In this document: in pieces, positions 31,474 through 43,212 of the stretch
Layout: each line of letters opens with the position of its first letter
How positions within the stretch are numbered: position 1 is the stretch's first letter
NCBI RefSeq assembly: GCF_000340215.1
Contig: NW_006921534.1
Coordinates: 2,623,057-2,687,056 of the forward strand
Direction of reading: 5' to 3'
Length of the DNA: 64,000 nt
Origin: Pseudocercospora fijiensis CIRAD86
Taxonomy: Eukaryota > Ascomycota > Dothideomycetes > Mycosphaerellales > Mycosphaerellaceae
Program-made: the position numbers and the translations under genes
Notes under the pieces: generated by a model
The model's input: only the letters and a program-made list of their open reading frames with translations
The model's database searches: none
Told to the model about the DNA's origin: nothing

Positions 31474-31960
31474 TTTAGAATCTTTTTCTCTTTTTTCAAT
31501 GTTGTTTTGGAGCGGGCTGTCGGTTTAGAGGTATAGGAAACTTGCTTGTGACTTTGGTAGGACATGATGATGTACTTTGACGTGTAATGTTAAAGCGGGG
31601 ATTGGATGAGGTTGGAGCTCTCCTCTCGTCAAGCAAGGTTGATCCGCTAGCGAACGAATGCTTGTTCGGGCGCTTACCGAGGGGCCCGATTGCGAGCTGT
31701 AATCCATGGTTTTGGCATCCGATGTAGCCTAGAAGGACGCTGATGGTATTATTTGTGCCGGTGAGTGAAGGCCGGACGGCTTGAGCGAATGAATTCCGGC
31801 TGGGCATACAGTACCGCAAACCCGGACAAAATTCAGGGGTGGCATCGATGCATATTCATATTGAGGGGGCAAGTACCAAGCCAGACATGCTGAGTGATAT
31901 GAGTGAGCATAGGCATACAGTATTCCTATACACTGGCACTCTGATACCTCAAGGACTTGG
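31474..31960. other. Intergenic region between two minus-strand genes
   Basis: 487 bp upstream of the methyltransferase-like gene and downstream of the next methyltransferase gene. Nothing else recognised. Confidence 0.4.
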
Positions 31961-32896
31961 TCACAATGGCTTCCTCCCAACAGTAACCTTGAACATCCAA
32001 TGCTTCCCCTCCTCTCTTTCCAAATTTCGGATTACTTCCTCCTGCATCTCCGCAATCGTCCTATCATCATACCCCTTCCCCTTCAACAATCTCGGAATCA
32101 TATGCCAAATCATCGGAGGCATGTAATCAGCCACATACTCGCCAAAATCCTTCCACTTCTGATCCTTCTCCCAGGCACCACCAAGTGGCCATCGATACTC
32201 CTTCACAACAACATCTGTAAACCCAGCTTCCTCCATGCGAGGTTTGGCTCGCGAAGCACAGAGAGCAAGATCCATGCCTTGCGCTTCGCCGATGGTTCGA
32301 CAAGCTGTTAGCCATTTCCAAGAATCTGAAATGACTTTTCCCGAACCGTCGTACCAGATGAAGTCTATGTCGTGAATTTCGAGGTAGCCGCCAGGTTTTA
32401 GGAGTTGAAAGGATTTGTTGATGTAGCCTGGCCAATCTGTGAGGCCGCAGACTAGGAGTCGGGAGAAAATGAGATCGAAAAGCGCTGAGTCTTGACTTTC
32501 TGAGAATGGAGAAGTAGATCCAGGTGGTTGCCATTGACTAGGTTTGTCCGTTACGATATTGCCTTGCAGGAAGGTTACGTTTGGAAGACGAGTCCGTAGT
32601 TGAGGCACTGCGGATAGGTCGAGACCATAGACTTCCGCATGCGGGAAACGGCTGCCCAAGTTGTCTGTCACGATACCAGTACCGCAGCCAACGTCGAGCA
32701 TACGCGCGTCCTTGATATCAGTCTTTATTGGCGCGTGTATAATTTGATTGCCCATGATTGCGGAGAGATGTCTAGCTTGTTCTTCAAGACGAACATGTTC
32801 TTGTTCATCGTTCGGTAGAACGTAGGCTGCGTCCTTGTTGTTGTGGTAGGTCGGCTCATGTTTGAGGTAAGTCGAGGCTCCATCAGTGGCAGACAT
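31961..32896 (-). CDS. SAM-dependent class I methyltransferase (UMTA/LaeA-like type)
   Basis: 311 aa from the ATG at 32896 (MSATDGASTYLKHEPTYHNN). SAM-binding motif I is MLDVGCGTGIVTDNL (about residues 66-80), with acidic motif II in VYGLDLS (D93). Downstream are VTFLQGNIV (motif III region) and LLKPGGYLEIHDIDFIW (post III), the standard order. The start Y.LPNDEQEHVRLEEQARHL is typical of fungal UMTA-type methyltransferases (compare LaeA group), which often sit near secondary-metabolite genes; no synthase is present here, so the substrate is unknown. The frame is open upstream but without an ATG. Confidence 0.85.
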   Translation of the reverse strand: MSATDGASTYLKHEPTYHNNKDAAYVLPNDEQEHVRLEEQARHLSAIMGNQIIHAPIKTDIKDARMLDVGCGTGIVTDNLGSRFPHAEVYGLDLSAVPQLRTRLPNVTFLQGNIVTDKPSQWQPPGSTSPFSESQDSALFDLIFSRLLVCGLTDWPGYINKSFQLLKPGGYLEIHDIDFIWYDGSGKVISDSWKWLTACRTIGEAQGMDLALCASRAKPRMEEAGFTDVVVKEYRWPLGGAWEKDQKWKDFGEYVADYMPPMIWHMIPRLLKGKGYDDRTIAEMQEEVIRNLEREEGKHWMFKVTVGRKPL

Positions 32897-33449
32897 TGTG
32901 TCAGTAATTCGTGCTTTGCCGAATTGTCGAGAGCAATGCTTCTGCAAAACGTCCGTTCGATTACCAATCTCTGTAGCGGTCAAAGCGGTCCTCGTTCAAT
33001 TGACATGGGAGCACCTGGCTAAGTTTGCAGCGATGAGTGGAAGGGGTGTTGCTGTGACCGAGAAACGTCCGGACATGCACCCTTTAACGATCCTTGTGCT
33101 ATGAAGATCAGAGCAGCGCCGGAAGCCTTCCAAGCGGCCGATGTTGCTCTTATACGACTCCATGACGGAAGTTTGAGGATGCCATCTTTAGGTCGTCCGG
33201 TGCTTATTCTACCCCACAAGCCGCAGTGGAGGCCGGCCTGTCCATGAACTCTATATCGATCAGATGGCTGCAAGATGACAGAGGGGTATCCAAGATTTGA
33301 TCAAACTGTTTTGCATAATCAGTACTGCCGATATGATACCGAACACTGTGAGATCTGCCACATGCAACAATGCTGTGCAAAGAAGACCACCCTCCTCGTA
33401 AGCCAGCCTATCCAGAACGCCGCGCTAATCCCCAGCAAGCCCTTTGAAA
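32897..33449. other. Intergenic region
   Basis: 553 bp between the methyltransferase start and the GT90 stop, both on the minus strand. Presumed methyltransferase promoter; no gene seen. Confidence 0.4.
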
Positions 33450-34880
33450 TCACTCGTCAATACATATCTTGCGCGCCTTCGCAGGAATCGCCCAATCCAC
33501 CTCTTCCATAATTGCATAAGATTCGAAAGGTGCCCCTCTAGGCCTGCGCTTGAGCTTATTCTTCCTAGTTACTTTATCGTACTCTTCGACTTCGATCCAA
33601 AATTTAGGCTTGAACGCCTGCATGGATCCCCAACCACGAATCAATGCTCGCCAATAACATGCTTCGGCTGCTGGCGTGAGATACCGTTCGCGGAATGTGG
33701 CCACAGCATTATCCGCGATGGCTTCCGACTCGGCAAAGTGCTTGGGCTGCGTGAGCTTGTTCATTTGTTTCGGCATGTCGCTGTAATCCCGTTTGACATG
33801 TATGAAGTTCTGATCCGGACCAGAAGATTTCAGCAAATGGTGGTAAGGCTCTATCCAGTCTAGGTCATGCGAAAGTACGACAGAGCGACAGTTGAGTAGG
33901 TACTTGAGGCGTCCACTGTATGTGTTGCCCTCGGTCTGCGCTACAAACATGTAAGCGCAATGGTCCTGCATACTGAGAAGACGCTCTTCGATGTTTGTCC
34001 TATTGGACCAATCCAGCTCCAGTACGTCAGCCCACGGCTGTTTCTCACTGTGCTTGACCAAGCCAGCTCGAACATCGTGTGAACCCACAGCAAGCGAGCC
34101 ACGCCAGACCAACTTGGGTATCTTGTCTACGAATTCGTCTTCCTCATAGTCCAGCACGGTCTGGAATTCTGCGTACGATCGCAAACCAACATCTGGCCAA
34201 CCCCAAAGTCCGAAATCTGGCATCAACCACAGCTTCTCTTGGTGGGGCAGTCGCGTATAGGCCCATGTCGTGTGATTTCCGTAACGGTCGTGCAGCGCAA
34301 AGTCGTGCACTGTGAAGCTAAATTCAATGTCTGGTAGCTTGCCCGAGGAGGCGCTCACAGCTCTGTGTATCGCATGTAGTGTCGCAAGAGTTCTCGGTCG
34401 ATGGTTGTGGTCCGTAACAGCATGAGGATCAATCACATACAGCTGGTTGTCATGAATCATCGCACGAACGATCCCATCTCCACGCCATGCCTAAAAGCAA
34501 TAACTCGAAGGTCAGCAAATCTCGTAGACATGACGATGCTTTCAAGTTATTCCTTTTCTTACCACGTCTACTTCATCTGGTGTTATCTCACCCCATTTCT
34601 CCTTACGATGCTCCACGGCGCGAGCAATTTCCCTGTAAAGCTCCGGGAAAGCGACATTGCACTGCTCCTCCGTCAAGCCGTAATTCCTGCCGTCTCTTCT
34701 GTGATCGAATTGCCAGCCTGATTTAGTGGGTTCGAAATGCGGCTGCGCGAGTGGTCGTGGTCGAGGCTTGTGCGGTCTGTAGCTGTCGATGTATTGCGAG
34801 CCAAAATCTTGCGTGACGAAGAAGACTAATGCGCCGGCGCACAGGAGGAAGATTGTGCCGTACAACGCGACTGTCTTCAT
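33450..34880 (-). CDS. Glycosyltransferase family 90 (CAP10-like) type II membrane protein
   Basis: Two exons, 34880-34563 and 34490-33450, with a 72-nt intron (GTAAGA...TTTTAG), phase 0, giving 452 aa. MKTVALYGTIFLLCAGALVFFV is a signal anchor, so the enzyme should face the Golgi lumen. The GT90/CAP10 domain covers most of exon 2: LVWRGSLAVGSHDVRAGLV, then YMFVAQTEGNTYSGRLKYLL, NCRSVVLSHDLDWIEPYHHL and FIHVKRDYSDM, the family's most conserved block. GT90 enzymes include cryptococcal beta-1,2-xylosyltransferase Cap10/Cxt1 and POGLUT; the acceptor here cannot be told from sequence. The frame is open upstream of 34880, but this is its first ATG. Confidence 0.87.
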
Positions 34881-36160
34881 GTTTCGCACTTCTCCCAGTA
34901 GACCGGACCTGTGGGTTTGTCTCTTTTCACTCACGCCATTTGATGTGTCATGAGTGCTCCATTTGAATAGCAGCGCGTGGAGAGTACGAAGGGACAGGAG
35001 TCGAGCTTGAGAAAACAGGCTTAGAATACCGCGGCCTAGAATACCAAGCTTCTTGGCAGACGAAGGACTAAGGAGAGCATGTGCATGTCATCGCATCGCA
35101 TCGCATCGCATCGCATCGCATCGATCTTCTTGGGTGGAGGATACTGAAAATATGTGTGATATATACAGCATGGATTCAAGAATGTGAATCGACCTCTGCT
35201 CCCGGTTGTTGTCATCCGCGTATTCGCATCGGGCCACGGACCCCAGCCCGACCAACCACCAACCACCCACCCTGGATGACAACCCTTGAGACATTACAGC
35301 AGACATATCCTCATTGCCGCATAGAAGGCCTTCATCCTCGATAGTGTCACATCTTCGCCTTCGAATCCATGTGCTCAACCCCGAAACCCTCCCCGTCCTC
35401 TAGCAATCTTGCTCCTAATCTCACTCCTTAAACTTCCTCATGCCACCAACATAATTCACATACTCAGCTTTCCTGCCAACCACATTGGTAACCATGTAGG
35501 TACTGGCTCCCTTGATAGTCGAGAAGAAGATATTCCCAACTCTTTCAAGCGGCGCTTCCACTCATCCCCATCTTCAGGTGTTGGGTCGACATATCGTATT
35601 CCTTGCATATGAACATTCCTGGTGACATCTCTGATCCATCGACTTTGAACTTCGATGCATGAGGGTCCGTTGCCCAGGAAATCGGTTCGTGTGGGCCGTA
35701 GAGGGAAAGGAGTTCGGGTACTTGGGTATTATGATCTGTATTGCTGAGTGGCGAAGTCCTGGAGAATCAAGAGCTCGAAATGAATAAATAGCTCTGGTTT
35801 GCAGTTTTCTGCAGATTAAATGTTCACTGCTGGGCCCCTCTTTCAAGTTGAGCGAGGGAAAGGGCAGCGTGCTTCGCTCTTGACTCATAGCGAAAGTCAT
35901 TGATCTTGAATGATTGCGCCTCTTACGCGCGAGGAGCTATGAAGCACATTGCAAACTCCCACGTTGATAGCGATGTGGCATGATGTTCGGACATACAGAG
36001 TTGACCTTCAGTCGCCGTTCAAAGTCCGGCTTAATGGACGAGTTTCTGATGTCTTAAAAATCAGATAGTGTCCTGAGACGAGGTACTGCTGGCAGAGGTA
36101 GCACTTAGACTCCTATGCGGGCAGGCGTGCATTTAGATTTGGTTCCTGCGACTTTGGATA
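34881..36160. other. Intergenic region with (TCGCA)6
   Basis: About 1.3 kb. A perfect (TCGCA)6 microsatellite lies at 35091-35120. The sequence AGAATACC(GCGGCCT)AGAATACC near 35027-35046 is a short direct repeat. No open frame here has a family signature. Confidence 0.45.
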
Positions 36161-37741
36161 TCACCCCAAGAAGCGCTTGATCTCTCCTCCGACACCCTCT
36201 AGATCGAGCAAGAAGGTGTCATGGCCGAAAAGCGATCTGTCTTCACCCAGCTCCGCGTGCGAAACACTTCTGTTTCCGACACGTCGTAGCGTCTCAGCAA
36301 TCTCGCGCTGTTGCCAGGCGGGGAAGAGAATGTCAGACGCAACACCCACCACCAGAGTTGGAATGTCGCGCAGAGGCACTAAGCCTTTGACAAGGTCTTC
36401 AGGAGGTCCGGAACCTGGAGTACTTGGCCTTACAGAATCCGATCTTTCCATCGCCATTAGTTCTTCAGACGACTCCTGTTCCTGATAAGGCACGTCCGGA
36501 ATGGACAATGTACAGCGGTCCTGCTTGATCTGTTCAACGAATGATCCTTGCAGTCGGTCGGCATTCGCAGCTCTGCGCTCAGCAGTCGAGTCTTGAAGAG
36601 CTTTACCCAGGTCGAACAGATCCATAGCTTTGCTGACGTAGAGTAGACTGTTTGCATCGTACTCGAGACACCACTTCTCGCCGGCATGGTCCAAGTACGT
36701 TTCGATTAGGAAGTCAGGGCAGAGAGCTGGTGGCTTGCTGGGATCCGCACGTTGTCTTCCAAAGCGCTTCTCCCATTCTGGGCCGGATCGGTAGGTGATT
36801 GTTGCTATTTGGCGAGCAAGCTTCATTCCTGTGTGTGGAGGGATACCAGTGTAGTAGTTTCCACGCGTCTTTGCCCAATTTGGATCGTTCATAAGCACCT
36901 GTCGCTGGCAATGGCGCATAGCAACGCTGTAAGGATGGCTTCGAGCGCAACCTGAGACCGACACAATGCGGCCGACTCGCTCGTTGTCCATAACGCCTAG
37001 TGCCAGTGATTGCATTCCTCCCATGCTACACCCAACACTGGCGTATAGCTTGGCGATGCCCATGGAATCGAGAAGTCTATACTGTGCTCGAACCATGTCT
37101 TGCATTGTCAGAATAGGGAAGCTTGTGCCATAGTGCTGTCCGGTGATGGGATCAATGCTGCTAGGCCCAGTGCTTCCATAACATCCACCTAACACATTCG
37201 TGCAGATGACAAAGTATTTATTGGTGTCTAGCGGTGCTCCTGGTCCGATGAATTTCTCCCACCAGCCAGGCTTCGGATTGGACTTGGTGCTGTGGGCATG
37301 ACTGCTTGCAGAAAGGCCAGTGTGAAGTAGGATGGCATTGCTCTTGTCCGCATCCAGTGTGCCCCATGCTTCCCACGCGATGTCAAACGAGGGCAGCACA
37401 CCGCCCCAGTCTAGCAGTGTTGGCTCGCCAGAGTGGAATGTCTCGTGTTCGCCGACAGTATACGATGGCTCTGGGCCAGACAACGATCGCTTGGTGGCCA
37501 GTTGTCGCGTCCGGTCTTCTGCATTTTCAAGGCATGGAAATGACAACTGCGGGTTTGCGATCGAAGGCCCAGAAGGAGGATCATCCTGAATCGGCTTCGC
37601 TGCGAAGGCTTGCGCTGGTCTTTGCGTATCGCTTGAGATGGTACGATTTTTCGTTGGCGCGAATCGTGTGCGGGCATTCGTCTTGCTGGCTGCCCGGGGA
37701 GCTGCCCTGGTCAGGCAACTTAAAGTCCGCAAGGTACTCAT
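36161..37741 (-). CDS. cysA: Mitochondrial (homo)serine O-acyltransferase, CysA/Met2 superfamily
   Basis: 526-aa alpha/beta-hydrolase-fold acyltransferase. The N-terminal ~35 residues ([20 protein letters not shown]...) are Arg/Ser/Ala-rich without acids, a mitochondrial presequence. The catalytic triad is visible: Ser239 in [14 protein letters not shown], Asp470 in [13 protein letters not shown], His507 in [10 protein letters not shown]. The block [18 protein letters not shown] fits the serine-type subgroup (Aspergillus CysA serine O-acetyltransferase, S. pombe Cys2 serine O-succinyltransferase) better than homoserine acetyltransferases, which usually have GSPFGSASP-like sequence there. It would feed O-acylserine into cysteine synthesis. 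An insert rich in Ser/Glu at about 410-445 separates the last strands. Serine versus homoserine use is inferred from the motif only. Confidence 0.85.
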   Translation of the reverse strand: MSTLRTLSCLTRAAPRAASKTNARTRFAPTKNRTISSDTQRPAQAFAAKPIQDDPPSGPSIANPQLSFPCLENAEDRTRQLATKRSLSGPEPSYTVGEHETFHSGEPTLLDWGGVLPSFDIAWEAWGTLDADKSNAILLHTGLSASSHAHSTKSNPKPGWWEKFIGPGAPLDTNKYFVICTNVLGGCYGSTGPSSIDPITGQHYGTSFPILTMQDMVRAQYRLLDSMGIAKLYASVGCSMGGMQSLALGVMDNERVGRIVSVSGCARSHPYSVAMRHCQRQVLMNDPNWAKTRGNYYTGIPPHTGMKLARQIATITYRSGPEWEKRFGRQRADPSKPPALCPDFLIETYLDHAGEKWCLEYDANSLLYVSKAMDLFDLGKALQDSTAERRAANADRLQGSFVEQIKQDRCTLSIPDVPYQEQESSEELMAMERSDSVRPSTPGSGPPEDLVKGLVPLRDIPTLVVGVASDILFPAWQQREIAETLRRVGNRSVSHAELGEDRSLFGHDTFLLDLEGVGGEIKRFLG

Positions 37742-38079
37742 GGCCTCCAGACACTGTTTCTTCTACAAATTTGCATCGGGAAGTCAAGACGTTCTTCCAA
37801 GAAACATCAAGGACCATGTCGGAGCGTGTATAACGACAATATGCGCCCCGCTGAGCCCGCTCGCATTTCTAAGCTGGAAGAAACGGTTTTCCATCGAAAT
37901 ATGCAAGGGTCCAAGCACGCCATTGCCAGGGTACTTAAACTGCAGAACTTGATATGATTTCTCAATGCATTGCTCCATTGGCAGCAGCAGCAGTGCCATA
38001 TCAAAACATTCGAGATTTCACCGCTATCGCAAATATGGCGATCCAAAACTTTTCTCTCAACACCACCGCTCTTGCCTCT
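37742..38079. other. Short intergenic region upstream of the acyltransferase
   Basis: 338 bp between two minus-strand genes; presumed acyltransferase promoter. No clear motif found. Confidence 0.35.
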
Positions 38080-39157
38080 TCATCTCACGAAGGTGTCCTT
38101 ATCGCTGGGCAACGGGTAATACTTCATCTCCAAGTCCACCCCCAGTTTCCCATCCTCCATCACCTTCTCGCTGAAAAATGCATATGCCGCGTACTGCCGG
38201 TCCTTCTCGTCCTTCACCACAAAGCAGAAGCACTTCAATCTCAGGCCCTCCAGGGCCTTGATGACATTCAGGTCCGTCACCTCGCGCACATAGTACGGCC
38301 GATGGTACTCATGATGTAAGATTGGTCTGGCTTCCCTCGGAACCGGTGGCACATACTCATCATATGGCATGCCATTCTCGTCCTCGTCCTCATGTGCTGG
38401 ACTCATGTCATTCGCGTCTTCACCGACACGATGCTGCACGTGATATGACACGGCTTCATTGGGACCATCCGACTTCATGCTAAAGTCAAGGAAAAGCACG
38501 AGTTGGGCGTCGGTGACGCTGAGCTGAATGGTGTAGCCGTCTCGGTAGATATAGTGCTGTGCTACGTTGAGCTTGTGAACAGCGAACGCTATGTCGTGGT
38601 GAATAGCCTTGCGAAGATGCAATTCATCGTAGCCATCTGGCGCGCTCTCACCAACTGGAGCTCTGAACTGTAGAGCATCATACTCAGCTATGGCGCCGTT
38701 GTGATTGTTGAGATGGCCGTGATTGCGCCTGGCAACTTGAACAGCTGGTCTAACGAGGTATGAGAGAAGAGTATGGTCTCGGTCCACATTGAGAGCTTGA
38801 AGAACTTTCTTGGGGAAGCGAATATTTCCGAATGTATCCTTGGAGAAGCTCTTGCGAGAATTGGCTAGCGCAATCTTGAATGCTTCATATTCGTTTTCAA
38901 TGCACTTTTCGATGGCGCTACTGTCGTCTGTGATGGCTGACATCGCGGGGATGGGCGATGACGGGGCATCCAATGAGTTCGCTGTGTTGCTGGTTGTGCT
39001 GCGAGCTGTCGAGTTCGATCGAGCTAGATGGCAGGTCAGTGGGCGCCGCTTTTTGGAGACAGGTTGTCCTTGGGCCCATTGGACTCTCTGATCGCTACTC
39101 ACGACTGCTGTTCGCCGCAAGTTTGCGCGCCTTCGTCGGTGTCGCAGAATCGTCCAT
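38080..39157 (-). CDS. Conserved-looking protein of unknown function
   Basis: Two exons: 39157-39103 (MDDSATPTKARKLAANSS) and 39023-38080, around a 79-nt intron (GTGAGT...CTGACCTGCCATCTAG), giving 332 aa. I chose this model because the second exon frame has no early ATG upstream of the splice and the small first exon gives a good start. After a Ser/Thr-rich N-terminus the chain looks globular: IEKCIENEYEAFKIALANSR, then FPKKVLQALNVDRDHTLLSY and a C-terminal stretch KCFCFVVKDEKDRQYAAYAF. There is an acidic loop (AHEDEDENGMPYDEY). No signal peptide or membrane segment. I do not recognise the family. Confidence 0.65.
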
Positions 39158-39616
39158 CGCCGTTGGCGGGCTCGAAGTTGTCAGAAGCGCTCCGTGGTGA
39201 CGAGGAATTGTCGCGTAAAGGTTGTGTTGTTGACAACGTGCAACAGCTCGAGTCTTCCATTGCTTTAGAAATTGAAACTAAGCATAAAATGTGGGTGATC
39301 GAAGCTTCTGCAGGTGCGTTACAGCTGTGACAGGTGAGTGTATGGTCAGCGCTTCACTTCACTCAACTTCACTTTTGTCAAGAGCAGATTCGATGCACCT
39401 GACGGCTTGCGACCGAGCGTCATCGGGGCCAGAATAGAGCTCGCTGCAGTGCACCGCTTCGCATCGATGTGTATTACAGAGCTGTTCATGTTTTCGCCCC
39501 AGCGCCGTGCTATACTTACAGTGTCCCCGACTATCCAGAAGCCCCACAAACGCCCAGTCCTGCACCAGCAACATCGAAGTCTGAGATTCTTTGATCTTGT
39601 CACCAAATGCAGAGCT
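39158..39616. other. Intergenic region between unknown gene and ILV3
   Basis: 459 bp, upstream of the unknown gene and downstream of ILV3 (both minus strand). Nothing recognised. Confidence 0.35.
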
Positions 39617-41507
39617 CTACTCCGCGGCATCTGTGATACAGCCGTGGCTAGCATCCTTGACGTTCCTAGCATACTTGAAGAGGGTACCCTTTTGGTACTT
39701 GAGCGGAGGCGCCTTGAACTCTAATTTGCGCCTCTGTAGCTCCTCCGGCGTCTGATCGATGATGTCGATGACGCGCTTCTCAGCATCAATGGTGATAGTA
39801 TCGCCATCTCTCACGAGGCCAATAGGGCCACCGGCCTGAGCCTCAGGAGTGACGTGACCAATGAGAAATCCGTGAGAGCCTCCAGAGAATCGTCCATCAG
39901 TGATCAGCGCGACATCGTTTCCAAGGCCAGCGCCCATAATAGCAGAGGAAGGCTTAAGCATTTCTGGCATGCCAGGGCCACCCTTTGGACCTTCGTATCT
40001 GATGATGACAACGGTCTTCTCGCCCTTCTTGAGCTCACCTCGTTCCAAGGCCTCGATGAAGAGATCTTCTGCGTCGTAGCATTTGGCCTTACCAGTAAAG
40101 ACAGTACCTTCCTTACCTGTGATCTTGCCGACTGCACCTTCCGGGGCAAGAGAGCCACGAAGAATGCAGATGTGGCCAGTCTTCTTGATCGGGTTGCTGA
40201 GCGGTCGAATAATGTCCTGGTCGGCCGGGAAATCTGGTGCGTTCTCGTAGTTCTGCTTTATGGTCTTGCCAGTGGCTGTGATACGGCTACCATCAATAAG
40301 GCCTTCTTTAAGCAGGAACTTGATCAAGCTGGGAGCACCACCAATGTCGTACAAATCTTGGAACACATACTTGCCAGACGGCTTAAGGTCTGCAAGGAAG
40401 GGCGTCCGATCAGTCACTTTCTGGAAGTCATCAATATTTAAATCGACGCCCACACTGTGTGCGATGGCGATCAGGTGGAGGACCGCATTAGTTGAGCCAC
40501 CAGTGATGTTGATCAGGACCATTGCGTCCTCAAGCGCTTGCCTCGTGATGATGTCGCTTGGTCGAATGTCCTCCTTGAGAAGGTTTTTGATGGCCGGACC
40601 AGCAGCCATGCACTCAAGCTGCTTGGCTTTGCTTGCTGCAGGGTTGGTCGAAGATCCAGGGAGAGTCATGCCCATGAGCTCGATGATAGAAGCCATCGTA
40701 TTCGCGGTGTACATACCGCCGCATGCTCCACAGCTTGGAATAGCATGTCTCACGATATCCTGCCTTTCCACTTCGCTAATCTCTCCGCTCAAGAAAGCGC
40801 CGTACGACTGAAAGGCTGTAACGATATCAAGCTTGGAGTTTCGAGGTTCCTTTCCACAACCAGGTGCAATTGTTCCTCCATAAACCATTAAGCTGGGTCT
40901 GTTCACGCGGCCCATGGCCATGATGACACCAGGCATATTCTTGTCGCAGCCAGGAATACTGATATTTGCATCGTACCATTGACCGCCCATCATTGTCTCG
41001 ATAGAGTCTGCAATCAAATCTCTACTTTGCAGAGAGTATCTCATGCCGCTGGTTCCCATACTGATCGCATCACTGACACCAATGGTGTTAAATTGCATGG
41101 CTTGAAGTCCGGCCTTGTTCACGCTCTCGCTGACCTTGTGGTTCAGGTCCAAAAGATGCATATTGCACGGATTGCCACTGAACCACACCGATGACACACC
41201 GACTTGAGCCTTGTTCATGTCTGCCTCTTTCATTCCTGTAGCGTATAACATGGCTTGCGAAGCACCTTGCGATTTAGGCTGCGTGATGTGCTTTGAGACA
41301 GCATTGAGGCCTTGTGCATCGTCGTCGACAGGTGAAGCACGCATGCGGCGCGGTGTATTCGAAAGGGAGCGTCTGAGGAGGCGTCAGTCTTGAATGGTGT
41401 GGTTTGGTGCAGCATTGAAGCGGTGTGCCAACATACATTGAGTGCGATTGTGTTCTCGAGCACCACGCTGGCCGCGCAGCCTGTGCACTTCTCCCAAGGG
41501 CAAACAT
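39617..41507 (-). CDS. ILV3: Dihydroxy-acid dehydratase, mitochondrial
   Basis: Fourth common step of valine/isoleucine synthesis (2,3-dihydroxy acid to 2-keto acid), mitochondrial matrix, Fe-S enzyme. Two exons: 41507-41437 and 41372-39617, with a 64-nt intron (GTATGT...CTGACGCCTCCTCAG), giving 608 aa. Exon 1 encodes [20 protein letters not shown]; joined to [14 protein letters not shown] it makes a good mitochondrial presequence. The core starts at [20 protein letters not shown]. Fe-S ligand motifs are intact: [18 protein letters not shown] and [16 protein letters not shown]. The C-terminal half has [20 protein letters not shown] and [20 protein letters not shown]. Length is normal for fungi. 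A Gcn4/CPC1-type site lies upstream. A start at the internal ATG 41344 would lose the presequence, so I prefer the spliced form. Confidence 0.96.
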
Positions 41508-43212
41508 AGTGACTGCAATGTGAGAGTCATAAACACGCACAAGCCTCGCAGCGCAGTTGTGAGGCTCGGAATTATTTGTACAGCTCCCGAATCCCGATTG
41601 CGGAGAGTAGTAAGCAGCATTGCTTTGGCCAGTGTGCCTGCCGAAAATGGCTTGACTCAGTGGACCCATTCACATCAAAATTGCTTGGCTCTCCCGAACT
41701 CCTCCGCAGCATCTCTTGTCACTTTCACAAGCAGTCCTGCTCCTGCTCGGAGTTGCATCGCGCAAAATTGAACCCAGACATGGCACAATAATCTCTGCGT
41801 TGTGATACGAGCAAGTTTATTTTTGGTCGCTGAGGAGTAAACACCCAGCGTGAAGATCTGAAGGGGATGCAGAGAGGGAGAGCTGCTGGCCACGGCATTG
41901 CACTTGCCCTACACCTTCACTATCGAGAACAGAATTGGACGGAAAATCAGAAAGGATGCGATTATTCTGCACTTGCAATCTACCAACGCAACACTTTGAC
42001 CACCGATCGCTTGGTACCTTCACGGTCTTCAGCCTCCTAGCCGAACGTCTGATTGATTGTGCCGTGGTCTGTCTCAAGATTAAAACCTACAATTGACAAG
42101 AACTGTAGGACATAGACCAAGGTCTTGATTCTTGAACTCAGGGGAACATAGATCTTTTCTCGGCGCCTAGCTGGCTTCCTGGACTGACTGCATGGTGTCC
42201 AGCTGCCCGGAGGTCCAGTCTTCTGGCGTCGTCTTCATCGCCCTCTGTACGCTTCCTAGTGCACTATCTTTCAGGAGCACAGGAAAAGACCAAAGGTAGA
42301 CAGCCTGGCCGCATACTTCTCAACCTCGGATACGGGCAGTCAAATCGATTGACCAACTCTGGCTAGATGTAAGGTCGTCACATACGCTTTCGTGGTGCCA
42401 TCGCCCTATATCTTCGCGTGACGGCTCTTGAGATCGATCATATACGAGCCCACTTCGAGGCTCTGACCAACACTGCAACCTGAATGCGTGTGAAATCGGC
42501 TTAGGTGTTGATGTAGAGGACTGGTTCGCGTGTGAAAGCAGGTAGACAAGGTAGCAAATCGGCTTTGCGTCCGAAATCAAGCCCCAGCTCCCCCAGCTCA
42601 TCGGCACCCGCCTCGACCCCATCTCACTTTGTCTGGGATGTTTTGTCATCCCAGCGTCACTTTCGTTTCATACCAATGCCACTGCAGCGATCATTGATGG
42701 CAGTTCCTCGCTCTGATGTGATGCGATGCGAATGCTGCGTGAAGAAGGGTGCTGCACGCGCTGGCGGCTGTGATGCTGTGCGATCTGTAGTTCGAATGGC
42801 TGCCACCCGTGGACATCCTCAACGTGTTGTTCGAACTTCGCAGCTCGGCAACCACGCTTTGCTTTGCTGAGGCAGGTCGCATGCCGGGGCCGCTTCCATG
42901 GTTCGACAACTGAGCTCAGCAGGAATTACTTCCCGCCACCACTCTGGGCACTCGCTTGAGCACCGTCTGCCAACCTGCACCCGGGACCTGCCCTCTTCAC
43001 TACCGCCTGCTCTCCTAGACATCGTTCTCCTGTTAAGCAGAGTAAACAACGCCTGGCTCTGTTGCTCCTGCCATCAACCTCTGGCTGGCCATCGCAGGTG
43101 ATCACACAGGTAAGCAATCGAGCAATCGAGCAATGCACTTGAACTTCCAGACCGCCTGCTCCTCATAAACTCCCTCGCCGAACTATCTCACTCAGCCACA
43201 TATCCCCGTCCT
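41508..43212. promoter_or_regulatory. Divergent intergenic region ILV3 / glycogen-binding protein gene
   Basis: 1.7 kb, the longest unexplained gap between host genes. It holds the TGACTCA above and a short tandem AGCAATCG repeat at 43113-43136, about 80 bp before the next ATG. Open frames are short and overlap on both strands; none has a family signature. Confidence 0.4.
41653..41659. promoter_or_regulatory. Gcn4/CPC1-type element TGACTCA upstream of ILV3
   Basis: Perfect palindromic TGACTCA about 146 bp before the ILV3 ATG. In yeast and filamentous fungi this is the binding site of Gcn4/CpcA, which raises amino-acid synthesis genes under starvation; ILV3 is a known type of target. One 7-mer can occur by chance, but place and target agree. 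Confidence 0.55.

Noticed and set aside
30007..34880. Secondary-metabolite cluster around the two methyltransferase-like genes
   Set aside because: No polyketide, peptide or terpene synthase, oxidase set or transporter is nearby; genes are on mixed strands and of unrelated families.
39617..41344. ILV3 as a single-exon gene from 41344
   Set aside because: It would lack a mitochondrial presequence; a canonical intron (GTATGT...CAG) joins an upstream exon that supplies one in the right phase.
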